Shown here: positions 25,735 through 35,848 of the stretch, in pieces | Layout of the letters: every line of letters starts with the position of its first letter | Numbering within the stretch: position 1 is the stretch's first letter | Assembly: GCF_028736925.1 (NCBI RefSeq) | Contig: NZ_JAQZAT010000021.1 | Location: forward strand, 17,681-81,680 | Reading direction: 5' to 3' | Source: Flavivirga sp. 57AJ16 | GTDB taxonomy: Bacteria > Bacteroidota > Bacteroidia > Flavobacteriales > Flavobacteriaceae | DNA length: 64,000 nt | Translations under genes and position numbers: made by a program | The notes under the pieces: model-generated | The model's input: the letters and a program-made list of their open reading frames with translations, nothing else | Database searches by the model: none | Told to the model about the DNA's origin: nothing

Positions 25735-27060
25735 ATGAACACAAATAAATTTAAAATAATAATTTTAGTCTTTTCTATTTGTTTTTGGTATTCGTGCGAT
25801 ATTGAAGACGGGCAAGACTTAAATGGCCCTCAAACGTCATCGATTTCAGAGGGACTTTCAAGACCTGAACTTCCTCAGGTGGTGTCGGGCATATTGGCAG
25901 ATATGAGAGACCGTTTACATACGCAAATAGATGCTATATCTGTATTAGGGAGGGATTATTGGAGACATCAAAGTTCTGACCCTAGATGGGTAGGGGATTT
26001 AATGACAGGGACTTTAGATGATAATGCCTTTTACTTAACGACACCTTACTCGGCTCGCTATGCTGTTGTTAAAGAGTGTAATTTATTATTAGAGGGCTTG
26101 GAAAATACTACGGAAACTTTTACGGATGCAGAAAAAGCGGCTATTAGAGGTTTTGCAAATACGATTAAGGCACATGAGTTATTAAGTGTATTAATGATGT
26201 TATATCAAAATGGGATCCGAACAGACGTTGCAGACCCGGACAATCTAGGCGCTTTTGAAAGTTTTGATGGCGCTCTAACAACCATTATAGGGCTATTAAA
26301 TACAGCTGCAACAGATTTAACGACTGGTGGTGGTAATGTGTCTCCTAATACTTTAGGTCTCGAAACAATGCCAATTTCTTATTTAGAGTTTAATAGAGCA
26401 ATTACAGCAAGAGCAGCTGCTTATCAAGGCGATTATACATTGGTTTTAACAGCATTGGCAGATTCATTTATGGACATAAACGCGCCTATGAGTTTAGGAG
26501 CATACTATAAATTTTCGTCTGCAGGAGGTGATGCATTAAACCAATTGTTTTTTGCATTAAATTCTACAGGAGCCAATGCCAGAATAGCACATCCAGATTT
26601 TGTGAATTCGGCAGAAGCAGGGGATACTAGGGTCAATAAAGCTGTTTTTAGAGAAGTGGAGGATGAGGACACTATGGTGTTGGAACCTAATCCATTAAAT
26701 ATTGCAGATTTAACCCCGGGAACGCATGATGTATGGGTGTACCAATCAAGCACAGACCCAGTTGGCATGATAAGAAATGAAGAACTTTTATTATTATATG
26801 CAGAAGCCAACATGGTATCTAACCCTAGTGAAGCCGAAGCTGCGATCGATGCTGTTAGGGATGCTGCTGGTTTAGGGCCTATTGGTGCTGGAAATGTAGA
26901 TGAAGATCAACTTTTATACGAAAGACGTTATTCCTTATTTGCCGAGGGGCACCGCTGGATAGATATGAGACGTTTTGATAGGCTTGACGAGTTGGTTATT
27001 GATAGGGCAGGCGATAATATTGTGACTCAATTTCCAATTCCGCAAAATGAAGGCCAATAA
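25735..27060 (+). CDS. SusD/RagB-type nutrient-binding lipoprotein
   Basis: A 441-residue surface lipoprotein (lipobox FWYSC, lipidated C21) that caps the SusC channel. The family pattern is visible: the helical TPR-like first half, LLLEGLENT, the late LLYAEANM and the signature LLYERRYSLFAEGHRWIDMRRFDRLDELV near the end (about residues 392-420). It is shorter than Bacteroides SusD (about 550), resembling the compact flavobacterial type. It ends at a terminator, so susC-susD forms a two-gene unit. Confidence 0.92.
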   Translation: MNTNKFKIIILVFSICFWYSCDIEDGQDLNGPQTSSISEGLSRPELPQVVSGILADMRDRLHTQIDAISVLGRDYWRHQSSDPRWVGDLMTGTLDDNAFYLTTPYSARYAVVKECNLLLEGLENTTETFTDAEKAAIRGFANTIKAHELLSVLMMLYQNGIRTDVADPDNLGAFESFDGALTTIIGLLNTAATDLTTGGGNVSPNTLGLETMPISYLEFNRAITARAAAYQGDYTLVLTALADSFMDINAPMSLGAYYKFSSAGGDALNQLFFALNSTGANARIAHPDFVNSAEAGDTRVNKAVFREVEDEDTMVLEPNPLNIADLTPGTHDVWVYQSSTDPVGMIRNEELLLLYAEANMVSNPSEAEAAIDAVRDAAGLGPIGAGNVDEDQLLYERRYSLFAEGHRWIDMRRFDRLDELVIDRAGDNIVTQFPIPQNEGQ

Positions 27061-27086
27061 TATTTACTTATAATTAAATAAAAATG

Positions 27087-27115
27087 AAAAGCCTCGACAT
27101 GACGTCGAGGCTTTT
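27087..27115 (+). terminator. Intrinsic terminator of the susCD pair
   Basis: AAAAGCCTCGAC and GTCGAGGCTTTT form a perfect 12-bp stem with a 5-base loop, 26 bases past the SusD stop. T/A-runs on both sides make it bidirectional, but the efflux operon ends about 95 bases further on. Confidence 0.88.
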
Positions 27116-27210
27116 CTGCTATTAATCAGGCCTATATTAGGCAGACTAAAGGGTTTTTAAACGACTGCATTTCACAATTCGTTTTCAGTTTAATTAGAAT
27201 ATTAATCCAA

Positions 27211-30200
27211 TCATTTATCCGTAAAAACTTCTTGAGGGTGTTTATTTGTACTTAAAACCTCTCTCAGTTCATTTTCTGAATATTTAGCCACTCTATTATT
27301 ATACAACCACATTTTAAATTTAGTTATTAAAAAGAACAGTATAGGAACCACTATTAATGTTAGGAACGTTGCCACAAATAACCCATAAATAACGGTCCAG
27401 GCAAGAGGCCCCCAAAAAATAACATTATCACCTCCCATATATATGTGAGGATTGAACTCACTAAATAAAGTAAAAAAGTTGATGTTAAATCCGGTTGCTA
27501 AAGGGATCAACCCTAAAATAGTGGTGATCGCCGTTAGTAATACCGGGCGTAAACGTGCTTTTCCTCCTCTTATAATAGCTTCTAATAAATCTGGAGTTTC
27601 AAGATATTGATCATCCTCCAAATCGTGCTCTACTTTCTTTCTGTCTATTAAAAGCTGCGTATAATCCAAGAGTACCACACCATTATTTACAACAATACCT
27701 GCCAATGAAATAATTCCCATCATGGTCATCATAATTACGAATGCACTACCGGTAGCAACAATACCACCAAACACGCCTATTAAACTCAAGAAAATGGCAA
27801 TCATAATGATGCCCGGTTTAGAAACAGAGTTAAATTGGAAAATTAGAATAAAGAAAATCAAGCCTAAACCTGTAAAGAAAGCACCCATTAAGAATGCCAT
27901 TTGCTTATTTTGCTCCTCTATTTGTCCTGTATAATCCACTTTAACCGATGCAGGTTGTTCTGTAAAACCCTGCATTTCATTTTGAATTTTTGAAACAATG
28001 GCCCCGGCATCGGTAAAACCAGGTGCTAAAGCAGAATATAACGTTACCACACGCCTAACATCTCTATGTTTTATGGCACTAAAACCAGACGTGTTATTTT
28101 GTTTAGCAACAGTAGAAACGGGAACTTCTTTTATTTGTCCGTTAGCAGGATCCCTAAAAGTGATTTTCTGGTTGAAAATAGCACTCGTATTATACCTGTT
28201 TTCTTCATTAAAACGCACATAGATATCATAATCTTCACCATCTTCTTTATAAACGCCTGCTTTGGCTCCAAAAATAGCGTTACGTAATTGTTGCCCTACT
28301 TGTCCAGAAGTGACACCTAGTTCTCCAGCTTTTTTTCTGTCAACCTGAACCAGCATGGAAGGTTTAGATTTGTTTACATCAATTTTTAATTCGTCAATAC
28401 CTTGAATATTTTTCGAATTGATAAAATCACGCATTTTCTCAGCAGTGGCTATAAGTTCAGAATAATCGTTTCCTTCTAATTCAAGATTTATAGGATAACC
28501 TGCAGGTGGCCCCACAGCATCTTTTTCGACCGAAATAGCAACACCAGGATACACATCCTTTAAATCTTCCTGTACTTTTTTAAGAAGCTCTTGACTATCT
28601 GCTCCTTCTCTAAATTTATATTCACGCATGGTCGCTGTTATTTTACCACGATGCGGCATTTCTGCTTGCGAACCACCATCTGTTTGCGGATTTCCTGCAC
28701 CTTCACCAACTTGAGATACAGCACTTTCAGTTAAGAAATTAAAATCACCATGCATATAAGCTTCCTCGTTTATAATTTTATAAACTCGTGCTTCGATATC
28801 TTTTGTAATAGCATTGGTTTTTTTAATATCCGTTCCTTCTGGATATTCTATATATACTATAATTTGATTGGGTGTATTATCTGGGAAAAACTCCACTTTT
28901 GTACGCTGGCTTCCAACAGAGGCCCCAAAGCCCATAAAGGCTACAATGAGTAAAACAAATGTCCCAATAGCAATAATAACCGGTTTTCTTCCGCTTAATG
29001 CAGTACGAAGTGTTTTTTCGTAAAAACGTTCCCATTTAGGTAATATCTTATTTTGAAATCCGTTGGCCCAACTTCTTAGGAATAAACGATAAATCCAAAG
29101 TAAAATAACAGTTACTATCATTAAAGTTCCTAAACCTCTATAGCTTCCTCCAACAAGCATAATAAGCAAACCAATACCTCCAACTATTACAGAAATTTTG
29201 ATAATATTTTTTAAAGGCATGTCTTTATCCTCAGTAGTCATAAACTGAGATACCATAACGGAGTTAAAAAAGATCGCTACAAACAACGAGGAGCCTAATA
29301 CAACCGACAAGGTAATTGGGAAATAGATCATAAATTGTCCCATAACGCCAGGCCATAAACCTAAAGGTATAAAGGCTGCTACAGTTGTTGCTGTAGAAAT
29401 AATGATAGGGAAAGCGATTTCTCCAATACCTTTTTTGGCTGCCTCTATACGACTCATGCCTTCTTCGCTCATTAAACGATATACATTTTCAACAACTACA
29501 ATACCATTATCAACCAACATTCCAAGTCCCATAATAAGTCCGAAAAGAATCATGGTATTCATGGTATACCCCAACATATTTAAAACCATGAGAGACATAA
29601 ACATAGACATAGGGATTGCAAAACCTACAAATAAGGCATTTTTAAAACCTAAGAAGAACATTAAAACGGTTACCACGAGAATGATACCAAATATGATGTT
29701 GTTTACTAAGTCATCAACTTGTCCTATCGTTTTTGAAGATTGATCGTTTGCTACTGTGATTATTAAATCAGGAGGAAATACATTGTCAACAGCATCTTTA
29801 ATAATAACGTCAATTTGCTCTGCCGCAGCCACCATGTTTTTTCCAGCACGTTTTTTAACGTCTAGCATCACAACAGGGGCGCCAAATTCTCTGGCATAAG
29901 TTGTTTTGTCTTCATCCTTAAAAGTAACCTGAGCAATATCTTTTAGATAAATAGGGTTTTCTTTTTCAGATTTTACTACAAAGTTTTCGAGGGCATCAGG
30001 CGTGTCAATTTCACCAATAATTCTAATAGTACGCCGCTGTCCGCTAGTAATTAAATTACCCGCAGACATCGTCATGTTTTCTTTGCTAATGGTATTAATG
30101 ATATCATCAAAACTTACCTGAGCAGCCATCATTTTATATATGTCTACAGCAACTTCTACTTCTTTCTCCTGTGCTCCACGAATATCAACCTGCTTAATTT

Positions 30201-30759
30201 CCTGCAAGCTTTCAATTTCATCTTCCAGATATTCTCCAAATTCCTTTAATTTATCAACTGGGTAATCACCTGAAATATTAATATTGAGGATTGGAACTTC
30301 CTCAGACATACTTAGATCGAAAATATTAGGTTCTACTTTAGCCCCATTAAATGTTGGCCAATCTTCACCCGAAGTTTCTGTATCTACTTCGTCTTTTACT
30401 TTTTGTTTAGCAGCATCAACAGAAATATTCTCATCGAATTCTACAATAATAATAGAATAATCTTCTTGAGACGTTGATGTGATTTCTACAACGTTACTAA
30501 CTGTTTTAAGCTTGTCCTCAATAGGGTCTGTTATCAGTTTTTCAATATCCTCGGCAGTATTTCCAGGATATACAGAACTAATATAGATTTTGGTTTCTTT
30601 AATTTCTGGGAAACTCTCTCTAGCCATACTAAAGTAAGCGCCAGAACCAAGAAAAAGGATTAAAGCAATTAAAACATACATGGTTGTTTTATTGTTAATG
30701 GCCCATGATGATAAACCAAACTCCTTATCTACTTTTTTTTGTTTTAAATTTTTACTCAT
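27211..30759 (-). CDS. RND-family efflux pump, inner-membrane transporter
   Basis: A 1182-residue AcrB/MexB-like permease driving proton-coupled efflux. Twelve membrane helices are visible in the usual 1+5+1+5 pattern (YVLIALILFLGSGAYF near residue 28; FGIILVVTVLMFFLGF; IVVNNGVVLLDYTQL late). Helix IV carries the proton relay LGMLVDNGIVVVENVYR, and docking and porter domains fill the two large loops. It is longer than AcrB because of an extra membrane pair and a C-terminal tail. It is the last gene of the tetR-tolC-mfp-rnd operon. Substrates are unknown. Confidence 0.93.
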   Translation of the reverse strand: MSKNLKQKKVDKEFGLSSWAINNKTTMYVLIALILFLGSGAYFSMARESFPEIKETKIYISSVYPGNTAEDIEKLITDPIEDKLKTVSNVVEITSTSQEDYSIIIVEFDENISVDAAKQKVKDEVDTETSGEDWPTFNGAKVEPNIFDLSMSEEVPILNINISGDYPVDKLKEFGEYLEDEIESLQEIKQVDIRGAQEKEVEVAVDIYKMMAAQVSFDDIINTISKENMTMSAGNLITSGQRRTIRIIGEIDTPDALENFVVKSEKENPIYLKDIAQVTFKDEDKTTYAREFGAPVVMLDVKKRAGKNMVAAAEQIDVIIKDAVDNVFPPDLIITVANDQSSKTIGQVDDLVNNIIFGIILVVTVLMFFLGFKNALFVGFAIPMSMFMSLMVLNMLGYTMNTMILFGLIMGLGMLVDNGIVVVENVYRLMSEEGMSRIEAAKKGIGEIAFPIIISTATTVAAFIPLGLWPGVMGQFMIYFPITLSVVLGSSLFVAIFFNSVMVSQFMTTEDKDMPLKNIIKISVIVGGIGLLIMLVGGSYRGLGTLMIVTVILLWIYRLFLRSWANGFQNKILPKWERFYEKTLRTALSGRKPVIIAIGTFVLLIVAFMGFGASVGSQRTKVEFFPDNTPNQIIVYIEYPEGTDIKKTNAITKDIEARVYKIINEEAYMHGDFNFLTESAVSQVGEGAGNPQTDGGSQAEMPHRGKITATMREYKFREGADSQELLKKVQEDLKDVYPGVAISVEKDAVGPPAGYPINLELEGNDYSELIATAEKMRDFINSKNIQGIDELKIDVNKSKPSMLVQVDRKKAGELGVTSGQVGQQLRNAIFGAKAGVYKEDGEDYDIYVRFNEENRYNTSAIFNQKITFRDPANGQIKEVPVSTVAKQNNTSGFSAIKHRDVRRVVTLYSALAPGFTDAGAIVSKIQNEMQGFTEQPASVKVDYTGQIEEQNKQMAFLMGAFFTGLGLIFFILIFQFNSVSKPGIIMIAIFLSLIGVFGGIVATGSAFVIMMTMMGIISLAGIVVNNGVVLLDYTQLLIDRKKVEHDLEDDQYLETPDLLEAIIRGGKARLRPVLLTAITTILGLIPLATGFNINFFTLFSEFNPHIYMGGDNVIFWGPLAWTVIYGLFVATFLTLIVVPILFFLITKFKMWLYNNRVAKYSENELREVLSTNKHPQEVFTDK

Positions 30760-30780
30760 TGGTCTTCAAAATTAGTTTGA

Positions 30781-31950
30781 TTATTCTACAACAAGTATTT
30801 TTACTTCTTGTCCATCTTTAACACTTCTGGCACCTTCATCGATAATCTCATTACCATGTTCTAAACCAGAAAGAACTTCAATGTTATCGCCTTGTGTTTT
30901 ACCAGTTTCGATAATAACACGTTTAGCCTTTGCTTTATTTTCAGTTTTATCGGTTATAGTGTATACATATTGTTGACCTTCAGCATTTTCAGAAATAATA
31001 CTTTGAGGTATTAATATGGCTTTTTCGCTTCTGTAATCGTTAATTTTAAGTTTAGCCGTTAAATTGGGCTTTATAGATTTATCTTTATTTGAAACAGCCA
31101 CTTCAATTTTAAATGTTCGGTTTGCTGGATTTATAAAATTTCCTGCTTGACGAATTTTTGCATCCATCTTTTTTCCAAGTATGGGAAATTCTACTAGCAC
31201 ATCTTTCCCTGTTGTTATATTAGAAATATAGCGTTCTGGAACATCTGTTTCTATGTACATGTCTTGAAGGTTTACAATTCTAAAAAGCTGGGATTGTCCA
31301 GGAGCAACAACACTTCCTTGTTCTGTAATAACATCGTCAATGGTACCAGAAAATGGGGCGCGAACTGCTGTTTTTTCAACTTGTTGTTGTAATTGATTCA
31401 CGGCTCTTTGCTGTGCCTCGTAATTAGATTTAGCTTGTAAATACTGAATTTCACTTCCTATTTTTTGATTCCATAAACGTTCTTGACGTTCAAAAGTTGT
31501 TTTGGCTAAATCTGCTTGAATTTGAAGTTGCGCTACTTGCTGACTTAATCCACCATCATCAATTTTTGCCAGTATTTGTCCTTTAGCTACTTTTTGGCCC
31601 TCTTTCACATAAACCCTTGTTAAAGTTCCTGAGTATTCTGGATATATTACAAGGTTTTGTTTTGTACTTACACTTCCTTGCAATTCCACAAAGTGATTAA
31701 ACACAGCTTCCTTTGTTTTAAAAGTAGTGATTAAAGGAATCCTTTCCTGTGGATCGAGCTTTTTGATTTCTGATTCTAATTGCCTTAATTGTGAAGAAAT
31801 TTCCTGAGCAGAAACATCTAATTCTGCTTTCTTTTTTCTTATGTGTTCTAAATTTCCAGAGGCTATAATATCTTCAACAGACATTTTTTTATCAGCTCCA
31901 CAAGATGTTAAAACAAGTGTTACGAATGATAGGATTAATATATTTTTCAT
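30781..31950 (-). CDS. RND efflux periplasmic adaptor (membrane fusion protein)
   Basis: A 389-residue lipoprotein (lipobox VLTSC, C17). It has a long N-terminal coiled-coil stretch (about residues 30-70), a barrel-sandwich hybrid half-motif (YPEYSGTLTRVYVKEGQKVAKGQILAKID), a helical hairpin (about 135-190), the second lipoyl half (VRAPFSGTIDDVITEQGSVVAPG) and a beta-barrel/MPD region. It links the RND pump to the TolC-like channel. It lies 21 bases upstream of the pump gene. Confidence 0.93.
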   Translation of the reverse strand: MKNILILSFVTLVLTSCGADKKMSVEDIIASGNLEHIRKKKAELDVSAQEISSQLRQLESEIKKLDPQERIPLITTFKTKEAVFNHFVELQGSVSTKQNLVIYPEYSGTLTRVYVKEGQKVAKGQILAKIDDGGLSQQVAQLQIQADLAKTTFERQERLWNQKIGSEIQYLQAKSNYEAQQRAVNQLQQQVEKTAVRAPFSGTIDDVITEQGSVVAPGQSQLFRIVNLQDMYIETDVPERYISNITTGKDVLVEFPILGKKMDAKIRQAGNFINPANRTFKIEVAVSNKDKSIKPNLTAKLKINDYRSEKAILIPQSIISENAEGQQYVYTITDKTENKAKAKRVIIETGKTQGDNIEVLSGLEHGNEIIDEGARSVKDGQEVKILVVE

Positions 31951-31963
31951 TGTTTATGATTGA

Positions 31964-33307
31964 TTAATTGTTAATAGTGTTTAAAACAGTTTCTAATTCA
32001 GCTTTTTTATTTATGACATCGAGCATGGCTTGCAAAAACTCTTGTTGAGAACTGTATAATTGTGTTTGGGCTTGTCTTAAGTCGAAACTTGAAGCAATTC
32101 CTTCGAAAAACTTCGTTTGATTTTTTTGTTCAATACGTTCTGCCAGGTTCAGGTTTTGTTTTTTGTTATCGTAATCTTCAATGGCAAATTGATAATCACT
32201 TTTTGCCGAGGCTATTTGTAGTTTTAATTTTTGTTGAGTTTCTGTTAAATCCTCTTTTGCTTTTTCAAGGTTTATTCTTGCACGTTGTGTTGATGCGCCT
32301 CTACCACCAGAACTAAAAATAGGGATATTCATATTAACACCAAATAGCGACGAACCAAACCACTTTTGATCACTATTTGTAAAAACAAAATCATTACTAA
32401 AAGTAGAATAGCCAGCATTAACAAAAGCATTTAAGGTTGGTAAAGCTTTACTCTTTTCTAATTTTAAAAGTAATTCTTTTGAAACTTTATTATTTTCTGC
32501 AATTTTAAAATCAATATTATTTTCTATGTTATCTTCTGTATCAATTAAATCTAGAACAATATTTTTAGCAGTTAAGCTTTCTAAATTATCTGTTAATATG
32601 GTTTTAGAGTTGATCTCGGTTCCCAGGGTCATATTAAGCATTTGATATGCTAAATTTTTTAAACGAGATGTATTATTTAAGTTACTTTCAATACCAGATA
32701 ATGTAATTTGCAGCTGCTCTACACTTTCTTCTTCTCCCAGGCCATTTTCATATATCTTGGTCGTTTCGTTGAGGTTTTTCTTTAAAACAGCTATGTTACG
32801 TTCTAAAATTTTTACGCTCTCTTCGGCCAATAAAACATTTCCATAGGCATTAATAACTGCTTTTCTAACTTCAAGATCGGTTTTTTCTTTAGCATTTTTA
32901 GAGATTTCCAAAAATACTTTAGCTGATTGCAAACCAACTAAATAAGAACCATCAAAAATTTTCTGATCTAGTTTAGCAAACGCATTGACACTTTGTTTTG
33001 TGCCAAAGACCACTTCTGCGAACTCTCCTGGATTACCACCAAAAAATTCGGCAGGGATAACAGAAACCTGTTGTTTTAAATAGTTTTGATAATCGATACT
33101 GGCACTTATTTGGGGAAGCCCCGTTGCAATGGTTTCCCATTTTTGTTTTTCTGCTGCTTTAATATCATGTGCAGCGTTTTTTGCAGTTCGGTTATTTTCT
33201 AATGCATAATCTATGGCCTCTTGTAAAGAGAAACTTTGAGTGTTTTCTTGAGAAAACATAACAATAGAGCATAATAAACTAAATATTAAAATTAGTTTGT
33301 TCTTCAT
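31964..33307 (-). CDS. TolC-family outer-membrane efflux channel
   Basis: A 447-residue OEP family protein with a signal peptide (LIFSLLCSIVMFSQ) and two similar halves of long helices with short barrel strands. The second half shows NMNIPIFSSGGRG then ARINLEKAKEDL, and the first shows FAKLDQKIFDGSYLVGLQSAK. It provides the outer-membrane exit duct for the RND pump. It lies 13 bases upstream of the adaptor gene and 1 base after the repressor stop. Confidence 0.93.
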   Translation of the reverse strand: MKNKLILIFSLLCSIVMFSQENTQSFSLQEAIDYALENNRTAKNAAHDIKAAEKQKWETIATGLPQISASIDYQNYLKQQVSVIPAEFFGGNPGEFAEVVFGTKQSVNAFAKLDQKIFDGSYLVGLQSAKVFLEISKNAKEKTDLEVRKAVINAYGNVLLAEESVKILERNIAVLKKNLNETTKIYENGLGEEESVEQLQITLSGIESNLNNTSRLKNLAYQMLNMTLGTEINSKTILTDNLESLTAKNIVLDLIDTEDNIENNIDFKIAENNKVSKELLLKLEKSKALPTLNAFVNAGYSTFSNDFVFTNSDQKWFGSSLFGVNMNIPIFSSGGRGASTQRARINLEKAKEDLTETQQKLKLQIASAKSDYQFAIEDYDNKKQNLNLAERIEQKNQTKFFEGIASSFDLRQAQTQLYSSQQEFLQAMLDVINKKAELETVLNTINN

Positions 33308-33308
33308 T

Positions 33309-33914
33309 TTATGATTGATTTGATGTTATAAATTTGTTTAATATATTAAGCCCTTTTTGGGTAACGATGGCTCTTAAGTGATATTCTAAATAACTTTCCA
33401 TTAAGTAATTCAAAGTATATATCTCTGACGGAAAAATGGAGGCATCTTTTATACCGGTCATACCATTAAAATACATTCTGGATATAAAATCTACATTAAT
33501 GTTTGATCTAAATAATTCGGTATCAACACCTTTTTGAAGACTTTCCTTAACCGAATCGTGCATCTTTTCAAATCGTCTAAGTTTTAGCACATCATATATT
33601 TGTGGGTAGTATTTTTTCAACTGAAATTGAGGGGACGATTTTTGGCTTTTTAAGTGATGCATCACAAACATTTTAATATCATATAATTCTTCAATAGGAT
33701 TTTTTGAAGCTTCACAAATCGTATCGATACCGTCACAAATATTTTCAAATAGTTCAAATGTTACCGCTTCAACCAATTTAGTTTTGTTGGCAAAATGGAC
33801 ATAAATGGTTTTTTTAGATATGCCTATTTCCTGAGCAATATCGTCCATGGTCACACTTTTAAAGCCTAGTGTAAGAAATAATTCGGCTGCTTTATGTATA
33901 ATCTTTTCTCTCAT
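33309..33914 (-). CDS. TetR-family repressor of the efflux operon
   Basis: About 201 residues with a TetR HTH at the N-terminus (REKIIHKAAELFLTLGFKSV, then TMDDIAQEIGISKKTIYVHF, then ANKTKLVEAV) and a helical ligand-binding C-domain. The frame also has an upstream ATG at 33926, but the MREKI start is typical of the family. As first gene of the efflux operon, with an inverted repeat immediately upstream, it most likely represses its own operon and releases it on binding pump substrates. Confidence 0.88.
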   Translation of the reverse strand: MREKIIHKAAELFLTLGFKSVTMDDIAQEIGISKKTIYVHFANKTKLVEAVTFELFENICDGIDTICEASKNPIEELYDIKMFVMHHLKSQKSSPQFQLKKYYPQIYDVLKLRRFEKMHDSVKESLQKGVDTELFRSNINVDFISRMYFNGMTGIKDASIFPSEIYTLNYLMESYLEYHLRAIVTQKGLNILNKFITSNQS

Positions 33915-33934
33915 AATCGGCTGCAAATATATAC

Positions 33935-33964
33935 AGGAAACTTTAAAAACAAAAAAAGTTTCCT
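33935..33964. promoter_or_regulatory. Probable TetR operator
   Basis: AGGAAACTTT (33935-33944) and AAAGTTTCCT (33955-33964) are perfect 10-bp inverted arms around a 10-base A-rich spacer. The site lies in the divergent region between tetR and the prenyl synthase gene, where it would block the tetR promoter. Confidence 0.65.
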
Positions 33965-34037
33965 AGGTTTTATGATTTTTTAACATATAATTTGCACCTA
34001 AACTTTTTAGTAATACTATTTACTTTATTTTTGTTTT

Positions 34038-35012
34038 ATGCTTTCAATAGAAAAATATCAAGAAGAATTTGTTGCTTATTTAAAAAAATATTCAACACTA
34101 AAAGAGCCCAAAAATCTTTATGAGCCCATTCAATATATTTTGAGTTTAGGAGGCAAACGGCTACGGCCAGTTTTGACTTTAATGACTGCTGAGATTTTTA
34201 ACAGTGACTATAAGAAGGCTTTAGATGCAGCATTAAGCATTGAGGTTTTTCATAATTTTTCGTTGGTTCATGATGATATTATGGATGATGCGCCTTTGCG
34301 TCGCGGAGCAGAAACCGTACATGAAAAATGGGACATTAATACAGGGATTCTTTCTGGTGATGCCATGTTGATTATGGCCTACCAATTGTTCGAAAATTAT
34401 GAGGCCGGAACCTTTCAATCTTTAGCAAAACTGTTTAGCAAAACAGCTATAGAGGTTTGTGAGGGACAGCAATATGATGTTGATTTTGAAACTAGAAACG
34501 ACGTTACCGTTCCAGAATATTTAAAAATGATTGAATACAAAACGGCTGTTTTGGTGGGAGCTGCCATGATGATGGGAGCTATTGTTGCCAATGCATCTAA
34601 CGATGACCGAAATAATATTTATGAATTTGGACGGAATTTGGGCATTGCCTTTCAATTACAGGATGATTATCTGGATGCTTTTGGAGACCCAAAAACATTT
34701 GGAAAGCAGGTTGGGGGCGATATTATCGAAAACAAAAAAACCTATCTGTATTTAAAGGCCTTAGAGTTTTCTAATAAGGAGGATCAGGCTAAGTTAAGAG
34801 GTTTATTTAATACGACCTCTGAAGATAATGATGCGAAGATTAATATAGTAAAACAAATTTTTAATGCCTCGGGCGCATCTCATGCTACTCAGGAAGCAAT
34901 TAAAAATTATACGAACAAAGCCTTTTTGGTTTTAGAATCTTTAGATATATCTGAGGAGAAAAAAGTACTTTTACGTGATTTTGGTAATGGTTTAATGAAT
35001 AGAAGCGTATAA
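34038..35012 (+). CDS. Polyprenyl diphosphate synthase (trans-isoprenyl type)
   Basis: A 324-residue enzyme that chains isopentenyl diphosphate onto allylic diphosphates, probably making the octaprenyl/hexaprenyl tail of menaquinone. The first aspartate motif is D79-D80-IM-D83-D84 (SLVHDDIMDDAPLRRG) and the second is D209-D210-YL-D213 (QLQDDYLDAFGD). GGKRLRPVL (residues 38-46) binds IPP. Product chain length cannot be read off with certainty. Confidence 0.93.
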   Translation: MLSIEKYQEEFVAYLKKYSTLKEPKNLYEPIQYILSLGGKRLRPVLTLMTAEIFNSDYKKALDAALSIEVFHNFSLVHDDIMDDAPLRRGAETVHEKWDINTGILSGDAMLIMAYQLFENYEAGTFQSLAKLFSKTAIEVCEGQQYDVDFETRNDVTVPEYLKMIEYKTAVLVGAAMMMGAIVANASNDDRNNIYEFGRNLGIAFQLQDDYLDAFGDPKTFGKQVGGDIIENKKTYLYLKALEFSNKEDQAKLRGLFNTTSEDNDAKINIVKQIFNASGASHATQEAIKNYTNKAFLVLESLDISEEKKVLLRDFGNGLMNRSV

Positions 35013-35055
35013 AAAATTAATTTTTCCATTTCCACGGAGGTGGGAATCTTTGAAT

Positions 35056-35403
35056 ATGAAGTTACCTGTTACTTTTGAAGCTCTCATTGAAGAAGCCGAT
35101 CGTTTAGATCTGTATAAAAAATTAATCCTTCAGCTTAATAAGGATTTTCTTTTGGCCAATATCGATTTAGATTTTCATGAAGAAATACTCCCTTCAAGTT
35201 TAAAGCTTTTGCTTCACGAAACGGTTTACAATTTAATTCAGGAAAAATTTACCGAATATTTAAATTTGCTTTATATCATTGATGTTTCAGAAAAACAGGT
35301 TAAAGCATTAGAAGGGAACGATATTTTAAAACTATCTCAAGATGTTTCTTTTTTAATCCTTAAGCGCGAATGGCAAAAGGTGTGGTTTAGAAATAACTAT
35401 TAA
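35056..35403 (+). CDS. Conserved small helical protein beside prenyl synthase
   Basis: A 115-residue cytoplasmic protein, all-helical and acidic (FEALIEEADRLDLYKKLILQL...EREWQKVWFRNNY type end). The ATG at 35056 is preferred over an upstream TTG at 35050. No known motif is seen. It begins 43 bases after the prenyl synthase stop on the same strand, suggesting one transcript and perhaps a related role, but this is inference only. Confidence 0.7.
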   Translation: MKLPVTFEALIEEADRLDLYKKLILQLNKDFLLANIDLDFHEEILPSSLKLLLHETVYNLIQEKFTEYLNLLYIIDVSEKQVKALEGNDILKLSQDVSFLILKREWQKVWFRNNY

Positions 35404-35539
35404 TCGAAAATTTTTGTTGAAAGGCTGGTCCCTGCTTCTAAATCATATAGTGTTTTCTTTTTATGTTTAAAGGTTTTTGTTCATTTAGGGCAAGAATCTA
35501 TCTAACACGGACGGGTAACCTTATAGCTTTATATTTTTT

Positions 35540-35563
35540 AATTAGGATAAGATTGTCCTAATT
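35540..35563 (+). promoter_or_regulatory. Inverted repeat AATTAGGA-N8-TCCTAATT (Rrf2-type operator)
   Basis: Perfect 8-bp arms around 8 bases, resembling the AGGATA-type sites of NsrR/IscR-family (Rrf2) regulators. It precedes an Rrf2-family relic and then the ric gene, so it probably once controlled both. It may still be used by another Rrf2 protein encoded elsewhere. Confidence 0.55.
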
Positions 35564-35581
35564 AAAAAAATAACTTATATT

Positions 35582-35822
35582 TGTAATTGAAAAAGAATTG
35601 ATTTCTTCAATAAAATTAGCGGGCAGAGTGAATGCTATTGATGGAGATGCTATTTATAGTGGTCGTGGTTTAGGACTCGATACTTGTGATGAAAATCATC
35701 CGTGCCCTGTTCACCATAAGCTTAAATCTGTGAGGTAAGAATTAAAATATATGTTACAAAACACAAACCTTAAAGGATTAATGCTCAATATTAAGTTGGC
35801 AGTATCTTTTTTGAAAGTGTAA
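35582..35822 (+). pseudogene. Rrf2-family regulator, internally deleted relic
   Basis: From 35625 the frame reads RVNAIDGDAIYSGRGLGLD, then TCDENHPCPVHHKLKSVR, the C-terminal half of an Rrf2 regulator with its Fe-S cysteines. An in-frame TAA (35736-35738) follows, and the frame continues with ELKYMLQNT to a stop at 35820. The start region upstream (ATTTCTTCAA) is joined directly to this half, so the DNA-binding domain of about 65 residues is deleted. Normal Rrf2 proteins have about 140-150 residues. Confidence 0.75.
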
Positions 35823-35848
35823 AAAAAATTAAATTAAAATAATTATTT

